Shown here: in pieces, positions 17,101 through 23,400 of the stretch
Numbering within the stretch: the first letter of the stretch is position 1
How the letters are laid out: each line of letters starts with the position of its first letter
IMG/VR virus record: IMGVR_UViG_3300044644_000433
Location: 1 to 23,400 of that record
DNA length: 23,400 bases
Direction: 5' to 3' (one strand)
Source of the DNA: a virus
Made by a program: the position numbers and the translations under genes
Notes under the pieces: model-generated
Databases searched by the model: none
The model's input: the letters and a program-made list of their open reading frames with translations, nothing else
Told to the model about the DNA's origin: nothing

Positions 17101-18849
17101 TCAATTGATGCTTTGGTAAAACGTATTGCTGACATTAATAAAACATCAACACAAATAAAAACTGAAGCAGGTAAAATAGGTATAACAATACCTGAAATAA
17201 AACTATCGACACCTACAGTTGGCACAAAAGCTGAAACCATTAAAGAGTTAAAGACAGCGAATACATCTTTGACATTACAATCTGCTGCTGCGGAATCTGT
17301 GACAACAGGTTTGGGTAAATTAAAAAGCACTCTTCCATTAAATTTTGGAGCTGATTATAGCTATGATGATTTAATGAAAATGTCAAGTAAATGGACAAAA
17401 CCATTACAAGCACGACAAGCCGATGTTGGTTTATTGACTAGCGATACATTCAATGAAGTTGCTAAAAAGCTTGGAGGTGGTACGTCTTTTGAAAAAAAAT
17501 TAGCAGAAACAAATCGTGGGGTTTTTTATGACGCAATTATTAAATTAATAACTAAAAATGAATCAATTATAGCTGAAAGAACGGCTGATTTTAAATTACA
17601 AAAAGCAGCATTTACTAGTAACCCCACTACATTTGTCACATCTGGTTATACTAATTCACAAAAAGAATTAGTCAATCCATTTGCAAATATTTCAAAAGAG
17701 TTTATACCTCAATTAACAAAGGATTTAGGCTCTGTGTTTAAAATGACCAATGTCAGACAGCAAGCAACTGCTTATGATTCGTTAATAACTAAATATAGCG
17801 CAATTGGTACTGCAGTCAGTGATTTGTCGAAATCTGTTATGACAACTCAAGATGGTTTAACTGGGTTAACAGATGTTGTTAATTCTGTTTCAGGTGTTTA
17901 TGAATCCATTCTAGCTAAAACAACAACACAAGAAGAAACGCAAGCTCGCGCTAATAAAACATCATTAATCAATCTTGATTATCAAACAAAGATAAATGAT
18001 GCAATCCCACTTGTGATTGATAATGTTATATCTTGGCAGAAATCGTTATCTGATGCTGAAAAAGCATCTTATAAAATAACGGATGTAAATACTGTTACTG
18101 CTATGTCTTTAAAAGCATTTGATAATACTATTGTGAAAACATCAACATCACTTGAGTCATTTAAGAAATCAGTATCTGATTGGGTATTAGGTAAGATGTC
18201 AACAACAGTAGGTTCACCTGAATCACAGTTTACTGCATCAAAAAATATTTTTGAGAATGCGTTAGCTCTTTTAAATAATCCAAACTCATCTGCGGCAGAT
18301 ATAGCAACTACTCAATCTAAAATCACAGGTTATGCCGATACCTTTATCACAAACATTCAAAAAATGTATGGTGCGGGTGACTTAGGTGCAAATATGGTTC
18401 AGGATGTTGTGAATAAAGTATCTAATTTAGGTGCTGTGGATTACCAAACAACAATGCTTGAAAAAACAACACAGATAGCGGATAATACGGCTAAGATGGT
18501 TGATATGGCTACAACCAAGTATAACGAATTAGAAACAGCAAATTCAACTGTTTCGATATTTGACCCAACAATGGCAGGTATTGAAGGAGCTAATTCAATT
18601 GTATCATCACCAACCACATTAGAACTAACGTCAAAACCTGCTGCAAATGATTCAAATACGGATACAACAGCATATATTGCTGAACTTAAATTATCAAATG
18701 AACAGTTGGCACAATTAGTAGTTGAAACTCGTGCATTAGTAAATGTACAAGTAGAATCAAATCAAACTGTTGTGGCACAATTAACTGATTTAACATCAAG
18801 CTCAAAAGGCATCGAACAATCTAACCGCATACAGGCACTTGCAGCATGA
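11134..18849 (+). CDS. Tape measure protein with internal lytic transglycosylase domain
   Basis: The 2571 residues set tail length by spanning the tube lumen and probably travel into the host at infection. Visible parts: a charged coiled coil (~1-320); a Gln-rich stretch with a 41-residue duplication (~319-400); the conserved tape measure domain (~505-735) with YADNW, a ...NRAPLEAITSIYLRMSRAAE segment, LGGVTVRGQEFKSILDSMPN and FAKAI; a hydrophobic hairpin (~755-803); and an SLT-type transglycosylase (~1110-1211) with catalytic-type Glu1134 in VQESRGNP, GLGLMQI at 1150-1156 and AYNAG at 1202-1206. More hydrophobic Gly/Ala segments lie at ~1532-1577 and ~1663-1769, and a long Ser/Thr-rich C-terminal region follows. 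The SLT domain should cut peptidoglycan locally during DNA entry. AGAGGA overlaps the upstream stop and serves as ribosome binding site. The stop overlaps the next start (ATGA). Confidence 0.93.
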   Translation: MAATDGTVSFSIETKVDAAGIDKAVEKVSSLDKLINSINKVEMTIKFSEATLASFKGIEDNIKKMSDGFEALGKDYSKAMLEGAKMARIEMETQGKLQIEKEKQKTQELIGINKAASNSIVANAIETADKINEANKKVKAPTFDLDANKAIIDLKNSFALQKQALDSGNKELYAAQSEAVQKLLDLIPESNKKSILLYRQTAALKLVESKRAMQLEIEAEAEKNKKIIAAVDEGKKIIAAKDAEAAKQKQASIKKQNDDEAKQYELFLKWIEDLGARRLANEVKLGEQRIAEAKRVEDEIKKIAEASLESQKKAQSQAGMMLGNIQNTAPKPTAFSGMPSGLQQQTQQIQAQQKATDTTGMLLGNIKAYTPVSSANQALPSGLSAMSDSQKRSLAEANKAIEDNNKRWLESVKQVSAQMEKDELYLRQVRRTSIEMERNDRLKAIKETADAQAREDRIIARQAAMNSTWMGRQGTTNQPTANPQATTSALGAVTDSLNSVHRALMAVGVVLSGRQIMEYADNWLHFVNAVGIATEKTGGAVQMQEKLFKLAQDNRAPLEAITSIYLRMSRAAETLNMTQGETVKMIDVVTKSLAIMGTSPSAVRGGLLQLEQALGGVTVRGQEFKSILDSMPNVMATVAKHYQDAAKDIKLQEASLRGASEAELDKIRSEKTHELSISALRNMMYQGEVASAAFAKAIIMGQDEIDATFEKTHKTFAQAFQTIENGFTKWVGQLNQGTEASDKFYRMAQQIADNFNIVVGVIGAATAAIATYALSFGAIAIAINPLGAAVAVIAGLTAGFALLKDEIKVTGDGLATWGDVFDVVTDRLGDSISNWMSKLSDFKDWLDKKFPNAKAIAGSAIESVDNVVQKIYDLSPTGVAGNWISEQIDSATKQAEKKAQERAYQKPLASQEQKALGGQFSSNVGFANDEQGRLNKKRYDEAKQAREDEIAQLTSIAKKQSELNNEELRRLGLSEQEQFILKEMDKDLEKQRTTIKDGTRVRFEDLESYKKHLTDIGINYDEIYRKQYAGIFAEKEAFTERKKANDEAKRWSEPEAKAQTIESMDTAIKGVRDEISTLSNELTNFSAKHPLSLSVSIDKNKALSEVAQFKDMFEKSGAKYGVSPTLLASIAVQESRGNPNAVSYAGAKSGLGLMQIGESTAQTYKLAAKDRLDPEKSIDTAAKIMADLMKTFNNDVRLALAAYNAGKGRVQGVQGDVSKLTLETRKFAPEILGRLNGESGTQSKELITLQQKLNELKEKEVKLAQARNEFDSAPSKITKKGFDLAQGSLKETEKEYKNAVQSQKEFESANKSVIEALDKQTQAAYSTAHAYDFLKERQSISLQAKTLGVEKGGFAIPEIDAMLKQITDKENELSKASAKAVAELETAKALAATAPTQANFDAEVAALNKKLALESEIANTKKQASDVSRIELDLLQQQANVIPNLKQGNIDLMESLTSSTVELEKQRAIRTAGATGEEANKIRSLIDTKETLKGLNDIKSTVTGTLSSSFSTMFSDVLTRGKSFTSAFRDMFKNMVASISQGLMNVAMQALMTGNFIVAGLAAAGSIITGLMGGLFKDKVTDTSTPDTRTTGTVRGNSDIGSNSVSNIIKTLNDIHAAEWDTLKDIANGFKNLGKSVDNTITMAVQKNGVFQGSTNAAKSISVNPLGSNAMIGANLGVSAALGASGLIAQAGLYAGAALINAGATSLGIGISTAAASSATLATSIGTSIGAGAMSNLVGGFLLGTGGGLILAVLQYGLGKLLGIGKVKYEAIGYGIVTQSTDYVLAAAGEAVDEVVLPVMNYSKIKMTVKGWFSDTIKIYDIINGLNTELTVALSRVFNNFNAVLSNLINSLGVQDIFDKAFTLPKIKLSLSKLKSDEISKKINDSVNTAMDTIVEQVSNGFITPFIKMGEGAFEALSRIGGNAAVVIGTFKNMGIEINLTGLGLISFSENMVDLYESSYKAGDGLKNFISVMNSFYKLTNTAGEQSAMSIDALVKRIADINKTSTQIKTEAGKIGITIPEIKLSTPTVGTKAETIKELKTANTSLTLQSAAAESVTTGLGKLKSTLPLNFGADYSYDDLMKMSSKWTKPLQARQADVGLLTSDTFNEVAKKLGGGTSFEKKLAETNRGVFYDAIIKLITKNESIIAERTADFKLQKAAFTSNPTTFVTSGYTNSQKELVNPFANISKEFIPQLTKDLGSVFKMTNVRQQATAYDSLITKYSAIGTAVSDLSKSVMTTQDGLTGLTDVVNSVSGVYESILAKTTTQEETQARANKTSLINLDYQTKINDAIPLVIDNVISWQKSLSDAEKASYKITDVNTVTAMSLKAFDNTIVKTSTSLESFKKSVSDWVLGKMSTTVGSPESQFTASKNIFENALALLNNPNSSAADIATTQSKITGYADTFITNIQKMYGAGDLGANMVQDVVNKVSNLGAVDYQTTMLEKTTQIADNTAKMVDMATTKYNELETANSTVSIFDPTMAGIEGANSIVSSPTTLELTSKPAANDSNTDTTAYIAELKLSNEQLAQLVVETRALVNVQVESNQTVVAQLTDLTSSSKGIEQSNRIQALAA
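12088..12333 (+). repeat. 41-residue tandem duplication in the tape measure protein
   Basis: Two copies with a 123-base period start at 12088 and 12211. The shared protein pattern is GM(M/L)LGNI, a T-P pair, and (M/L)PSGL; the first copy ends in a Gln-rich stretch. The second half of copy two is diverged, so its end is approximate. Confidence 0.6.
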
Positions 18850-20375
18850 TTTATTTAGCAGAAATAACAGCCTATAATTTAACAACATCAACAATTGAAA
18901 CCCTGCGCTATTCAACTGGCACAGGGTATGTTGATATCATAAACGGTACTTATTATGAACCCCGCATTGAGCAACCTTGCTTAATGCGTAGGGATATATT
19001 TAATAGCGGAAAGATAGGTGGTACAACAACATCTAGCTATGGTGAATTAACCTTAAAGAATATTGATGGTGGTCTCGATATCTTTAGTGGTTATGCTTTC
19101 GATGGTCGCACTGTAACACTTAAAGTGGGTGAGCCTAATGCGGCTTATTCTACATTCACAACGGTATTAATTGCTGGTGTGGCTCAAGCGGCATTTGAAT
19201 GGCAAAGAGTATCTATCCGTCTTCGTGATAGAATTACTGACCTTCAGAAAAAGAAAGTGCAACCATTACTTTTTGCTGGTACAAATGACAACATTAGTAT
19301 TTTCAATGAAGGTGGAACAGATTTAAAAGATGCACAGAAACCAATGATTTTTGGTCGTGTAACAAATCTCACCCCTGTGCTAATTAATTCATTCTATTTA
19401 CTTTATCAAATATCCACAGGTGCATTAGCAGAAGTGGTCAATGTCTTCGATAAAGGGGCGTATTTGGCTCGTGGAAGTGACTATGCTACCTCAGCATTAC
19501 TTAGAGCCTCTGCGCCAGCTCTAGGGGCATTTAACACCTGTTTAGCAGAGGGTATGATTAAACTTGGTAGCACACCAACTGGAACAATCACTGTTGTGGC
19601 TTGGGAATATAAAACCATTGAAGATAATACTGTGGCTCAGATTGTGAGACGATTAGTCACATCTGCGGGTGGATTGACTACAGGTGATTTAGTTTTAGCT
19701 GATTACACAACATTGGATTCACAGATTGCGGCTAATGTAGGGCTTGTGGTTTCAAGTGACATGATGGTTTCTGATGTACTTGATAAACTTTGTGAGTCTG
19801 TTGGTGCTTGGTGGGGATTCGATTCATTAAATAAATTTAGAATATTAAGACTTGATGCTCCGAGTTCAACTTCAGTGGCTGACTTTGATGAATCGAGTAT
19901 TATGTCAATTGAACGCGAATCTGTGAGTGTGAATAGTTCTACAGATGCTGTGTACAAAATCACATTAGAACATGATAAGAATTGGACAGTACAAACAGGT
20001 GATTCACTTGCAAGTTCTGTTGCTGCTGACCATAAATCATATTTAGAAAAAGAAATTCGTCAATCAGTAAAAAAAGATGATTCAATTAAAACAGCGCATC
20101 CTAATGCACAAGAGATTACAATTTCAACGCTTCTTTGTGGATTAAAATATGCTGAACCTGAAGCACAAAGATTACTCAGCATCTATGACCCATCAAGAAT
20201 CATCTTGACCGTATCGGTTAAAGTTGATGCGTCTATTTTATCCGCTGTGGATTTAGGCAATGTGGTAAAAGTAACGAGTTCACGTTATGGGTTATCTAGC
20301 GGTAAATATCTTCGTGTTATCGGTATTCAAACGGACTTTGAAAATAATAAACTTGACTTAAAATTGTGGGGATAA
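18846..20375 (+). CDS. Conserved siphovirus tail tip/baseplate protein
   Basis: The 509 residues follow the tape measure gene with a four-base overlap, the usual place for distal tail or hub proteins. The N-terminal ~130 residues resemble a widespread phage tail protein pattern: YLAEITAY, TLRYSTGTGYV, Y.PRIEQPCLMRRDIF-(10)-SYGELTLKNIDGGLD, FDGRTVTLKVG. After that come a mixed central part with GRVTNLTPVLIN (~169-180) and a C-terminal region (~330-509) with helices, VSDVLDKLCESVGAWWGFDS, and closing strands (GKYLRVIGIQTDFENNKLDLKLWG). This layout, beta domains with a late DLGNVVKVTSSRYG strand pair, suits a hub or baseplate component. The exact equivalent in lambda or T5 cannot be fixed from sequence by eye. 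Confidence 0.7.
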   Translation: MIYLAEITAYNLTTSTIETLRYSTGTGYVDIINGTYYEPRIEQPCLMRRDIFNSGKIGGTTTSSYGELTLKNIDGGLDIFSGYAFDGRTVTLKVGEPNAAYSTFTTVLIAGVAQAAFEWQRVSIRLRDRITDLQKKKVQPLLFAGTNDNISIFNEGGTDLKDAQKPMIFGRVTNLTPVLINSFYLLYQISTGALAEVVNVFDKGAYLARGSDYATSALLRASAPALGAFNTCLAEGMIKLGSTPTGTITVVAWEYKTIEDNTVAQIVRRLVTSAGGLTTGDLVLADYTTLDSQIAANVGLVVSSDMMVSDVLDKLCESVGAWWGFDSLNKFRILRLDAPSSTSVADFDESSIMSIERESVSVNSSTDAVYKITLEHDKNWTVQTGDSLASSVAADHKSYLEKEIRQSVKKDDSIKTAHPNAQEITISTLLCGLKYAEPEAQRLLSIYDPSRIILTVSVKVDASILSAVDLGNVVKVTSSRYGLSSGKYLRVIGIQTDFENNKLDLKLWG

Positions 20376-20376
20376 T

Positions 20377-21093
20377 ATGGCAAATATAATGCTTGGGTAT
20401 AGTAATCAAATTGATTCTTCAACCCTAAGTGGTGGTTCTTGGAATGCATCATTTCCAATTACAAATATCAAAAACAAACTATTATCTAAACCTGCAATCA
20501 CAACAGGGAATTCAGTTACTTTTACGTTTACCGCAACCTCTATTCGTGCCATTGGTATCATTAAAACAAATCTACCTGTTGGTGCAACGTATTCATTGTC
20601 AAATGGTGCATATAATAGTGGTACAAAAACTACACTTGTTGCTAATCAAGATTTAATCTTTGGATTATCTGCAACGGCATCTGGTACATTCACTGTGACA
20701 ATTACTAGCACTGCGCCAATTAGTATTGGACGAGTATTTGCTGGTGCAACAATTCAACCTACTGTGAATCATACGGCTGGTGCAGGACTTGGTTATACGT
20801 CACAATCTACTGTGGAAACATCTGTTGGTGGTGTCGAGTATTTTAAATCAATGCCAATTAGACGTAATTTTAGTTTCACATTAGATTGGCTAACGGATGC
20901 TGAAGCCTATCAAACATTAGAAATTATTCGTGTATCTGATATCACAAATGAGGTATTGATAATCCCCGATTATGCAGATACAATATATGGTTATAAGCGT
21001 AATTTCATGGGAAGATTATCAACGCTTTCTTCTATAAAAAACCCATATGTAAATACGCATCAAGCTGGATTTGAGATTTTGGAGATTGTGTAA
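20377..21093 (+). CDS. Phage tail/baseplate protein of unknown role
   Basis: The 238 residues have an N-terminal beta-rich half (~1-125) with Ser/Thr strands (GNSVTFTFTATSIRAIGIIKTNLPVGATYSLSNG as a galactose-binding-like jelly-roll pattern), then a C-terminal half with GYTSQSTVETSVGGVEYF, RRNFSFTLDWLTDAEAYQ, EVLIIPDYAD and GYKRNFMGRL. Similar C-terminal halves occur in proteins located between baseplate and fibre genes of siphoviruses, so a tail tip adaptor role is likely. GGGGAT precedes the start and the upstream stop is one base away. The stop is directly followed by the next ATG (TAAATG), so the three tip genes appear to be one translational unit. I do not recognise a named family. Confidence 0.6.
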   Translation: MANIMLGYSNQIDSSTLSGGSWNASFPITNIKNKLLSKPAITTGNSVTFTFTATSIRAIGIIKTNLPVGATYSLSNGAYNSGTKTTLVANQDLIFGLSATASGTFTVTITSTAPISIGRVFAGATIQPTVNHTAGAGLGYTSQSTVETSVGGVEYFKSMPIRRNFSFTLDWLTDAEAYQTLEIIRVSDITNEVLIIPDYADTIYGYKRNFMGRLSTLSSIKNPYVNTHQAGFEILEIV

Positions 21094-23400
21094 ATGGCTT
21101 TATATTTAGATGCACTTGGTCAAATTGTTGTTGCTAGTTCAATGCCTAGTGGTGGGAGTGCTGTTCCTGCTCAACCATCTTCAAATCTAGTTGATACTGC
21201 TCCTTGGTTTAGAAGTCGTGATGATGGGTCTATTCAATGGCATCCCGCTAATTACTATAGTGGTAGTGGTGAAACATCACTACTTCTCACAGGTATGCTC
21301 ACAATCCCTGTATCAGTAGTTAATAGTAGCACTACAGGTGTTGTTCCTGTTGGTGGTTTTGCTAATGCGACTGGTACATTTAGAGTATGGCTCGGCACAC
21401 AAGATGTCACAACACTGTGTACTTTTACAGCAGGTACACCAAATAATATCACTGCAAGCATTAATTCATCGACAGGTGTCTATTCTGCAACAGCAATGCC
21501 TGATGCACAATCATATGGTAGTATTGTTTTTACCGCATCCTATAAAGGACAATCATTAGTTTTAACCTATGCTGTCACAAAAGCAAAAGATGGTGTGGTT
21601 GGTGCAAATGGTGCTAATTTTAGTATTGACCAAGCATCTGCAATATTTAATAAATCATCTTCTGGTGTTGTGACACCTAGTGGGGGTATTCCTTTAACCA
21701 CAAGTTATCAGAATGTATCTGCTATCACAGGATATGTGTGGAAAAAAGGTATTTCGGTTATCAGTGGTGCAACCTCATCAAGCTATACTATTCCAATTGC
21801 TGATTACAATTCAACCACAACAAATACCTATAGTTGTACAATCACTGGAACAATTAATAATGTTGTGGGTGCAACATTAACAGATACCATTACTGTACCG
21901 ATGTTGCTTGATGGCTCATCAACACCAACAGTTGTGCTATCTAATGAGAATATGACTTTCCCTGCATCAAATATAGGATTCTCAGGGATTAATTTTGCAT
22001 CTGGTTCATGTGAAGTCACAGCGTACATTGGTGCAACACAATTAACCTATAGTGCTACTGGTGGAGCAAATACATTTAAATGTACCGTGAGTGCTACAAA
22101 TGTCACAGTTGCGGGTGGAACAATTAGTGGAACTAAATTAATCTTACCAGCTCCAACAGCAATGTCTGCGGATAGTGCGTATCTCGATATCTCAACAACC
22201 ATTTATGATTCAACTGGCACAGCGTTAAGCGGTTTGCTTGTAAGTCGCGTTACTTATGCATTAAGTCGTGCAGGCATTAAAGGTGATACTGGTGATGCAG
22301 TTGATTTCATCTTTGTGCGTAGTGCATTACAACCAGCGACTCCCGCTGCGTCAGCAGGAGTGCCTAGCTCACCAGTCCAATGGTATACCGATGTGGCTTC
22401 TGTTCCTTCTGGAATAAACCCATTGTGGTCAAGTGTGGGTTTTAAAGCAACGGGTGGCACAAATTATACTTGGGATACACCAAGTCGAATTGAAGGTGCT
22501 AATGTTGCAGAAGTATCTGTTTACACTCGTGGTGTGCCAACAACTACCCCATCGGGTGGAACTTATACTTTTGGAAGTGCAACACCTATTACGAGTGTGC
22601 CAACATCAACAGGTGCTACATGGAGTGCTGATATCCCAACTGGAACATCACCTGTCTATGTATCACGAGCAGTTGTTTCTGCTCCAGCAGGAAATACCTC
22701 AGCAGTAAATATTACTGGCTGGTCAACACCTGTGATTAGTTTTCAAAATGGAGTAGATACTACTTCTTATTGGATTAGCTGTACTGATTCTTTAAAACGC
22801 AGTACATCACTAGTTTATACTCCAACAACTGTGTCAATGACTGCCTATAGCAAAACAGGGACTGCTAATCCTTCTGTGTATGCTGGTCGTTTTAAAGTTT
22901 ATGAAAATGGTTCATTAACACCAAGTTATACTTCAGCGACAGACCAATCAACTTATGCTTATACACCAAGTGCAAATAACTTAACGCAATTAAAAGTTGA
23001 GGTTTATTTAGCGGGTGGAACAACAACTAAATTGGATGAACAAACAATCCCCATTCTTCAAGATGGGTCTAGTGCAATTAGCATTGTGGATTCAAATAAT
23101 AACGTCACTATTCCAACAGCAAGTGATGGTAGCTCAAGTGGAACATATCCTAATTCAGGTACAACCATTCAAGTATTTGAAGGGGCAACTGCGCTAACAT
23201 ATACCACAGGTGTGGCAACAAGCGGTAAATTCTCAGTTGCTGTATCACAGAATCCTACAAGCTCAATTACACTTGGTACTACAAGTGGAAATAATACGAC
23301 ATCATTTATTATTGGTAATCACAGTAATATGGTTACTGGCACTAATTCCGTTAGTATTGTGTTTACTATTACCGCAGTGAAATCGGATGGTACATCAATC
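21094..23400 (+). CDS. Large tail tip fibre / host-specificity protein, 3' end beyond the window
   Basis: The frame starts at ATG 21094, directly after the upstream stop and nine bases after GGAG (21081-21084). It stays open to the last base, giving 769 visible residues. The chain is almost wholly Ser/Thr/Gly-rich beta-like. Segments include Ig-like modules (~210-380, with SYTIPIADY..TTTNTYSCTITG), a short collagen-like GIKGDTGDAVD (~394-404) leading into FIFVRSALQPATPA and WYTDVASVPSG.NPLWSSVG, then NYTWDTPSRIEGA.VAEVSVYTRG (~457-480). A second Ig-like set begins with ISCTDSLKR (~561) and runs to the window end. The W..V..VP.G..PLWSS.G / TWDTPSRIEG pattern is frequent in phage tip attachment and fibre proteins. 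It probably binds the host receptor; the decisive C-terminus is not in view. Confidence 0.8.
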   Translation, partial: MALYLDALGQIVVASSMPSGGSAVPAQPSSNLVDTAPWFRSRDDGSIQWHPANYYSGSGETSLLLTGMLTIPVSVVNSSTTGVVPVGGFANATGTFRVWLGTQDVTTLCTFTAGTPNNITASINSSTGVYSATAMPDAQSYGSIVFTASYKGQSLVLTYAVTKAKDGVVGANGANFSIDQASAIFNKSSSGVVTPSGGIPLTTSYQNVSAITGYVWKKGISVISGATSSSYTIPIADYNSTTTNTYSCTITGTINNVVGATLTDTITVPMLLDGSSTPTVVLSNENMTFPASNIGFSGINFASGSCEVTAYIGATQLTYSATGGANTFKCTVSATNVTVAGGTISGTKLILPAPTAMSADSAYLDISTTIYDSTGTALSGLLVSRVTYALSRAGIKGDTGDAVDFIFVRSALQPATPAASAGVPSSPVQWYTDVASVPSGINPLWSSVGFKATGGTNYTWDTPSRIEGANVAEVSVYTRGVPTTTPSGGTYTFGSATPITSVPTSTGATWSADIPTGTSPVYVSRAVVSAPAGNTSAVNITGWSTPVISFQNGVDTTSYWISCTDSLKRSTSLVYTPTTVSMTAYSKTGTANPSVYAGRFKVYENGSLTPSYTSATDQSTYAYTPSANNLTQLKVEVYLAGGTTTKLDEQTIPILQDGSSAISIVDSNNNVTIPTASDGSSSGTYPNSGTTIQVFEGATALTYTTGVATSGKFSVAVSQNPTSSITLGTTSGNNTTSFIIGNHSNMVTGTNSVSIVFTITAVKSDGTSI

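Noticed and set aside
17491-17500. Run of eight A residues in the tape measure gene as a slippage or phase-variation site
   Set aside because: The frame continues for another ~1350 bases with fitting composition, and such A runs are expected in AT-rich Lys codons; there is no supporting structure or alternative product.

Overview
This window is part of a tailed-phage genome of siphovirus type, either a free phage or a prophage whose flanks are not visible. Every supportable gene lies on the + strand. The DNA is AT-rich, and stop/start overlaps and very short gaps make it densely packed. Promoter-like sites resemble sigma70 sites (TTGACA/TTGACT with extended -10 boxes). A Gram-negative, low-GC host is plausible from the lambda-like tail logic, but nothing in the sequence names it. 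No host gene, integrase, tRNA or CRISPR array was seen.

Region A (1-6078) is a fibre and small-membrane-protein cassette. It starts inside a fibre gene (1-1260) with a sugar-binding-like segment, three ~55-residue repeats and a C-terminal cap. Next is a 1228-residue protein (1260-4946) that resolves into three complete seven-bladed beta-propellers. A Phage_tail_APC-type protein (4954-5406), a 51-residue acidic peptide (5416-5571) and two related one-helix membrane proteins with a GFPI motif (5583-5831, 5833-6078; holin-like) follow.

Region B (6136-9705) holds the neck and tail-tube genes behind a promoter-like site containing a 13-bp palindrome: DnaT-like connector protein, head closure protein, HK97 gp10-like protein, tail terminator-like protein, and a 604-residue tail tube protein with a large duplicated insertion near its N-terminus.

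Region C (9706-11122) holds the two tail assembly chaperones. In lambda, G and GT come from one locus through a -1 ribosomal frameshift. Here a 131-residue short form and a 246-residue long form are separate paralogous genes. The short gene sits between two intrinsic terminators and has its own promoter and a strong Shine-Dalgarno sequence. The long gene has its own promoter but no recognisable Shine-Dalgarno.

Region D (11134-23400) is the tail shaft and tip: a very long tape measure protein (2571 residues) with an internal lytic transglycosylase domain, two conserved tail/baseplate proteins, and a large tip fibre that runs off the window end.

Together the genes close the head, polymerise the tube around the tape measure with help from the two chaperones, and equip the particle with at least two receptor-binding systems. 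The points that stand out are the split chaperone pair, the 21-blade propeller protein, and the fibre/holin-like cassette placed directly before the neck genes.
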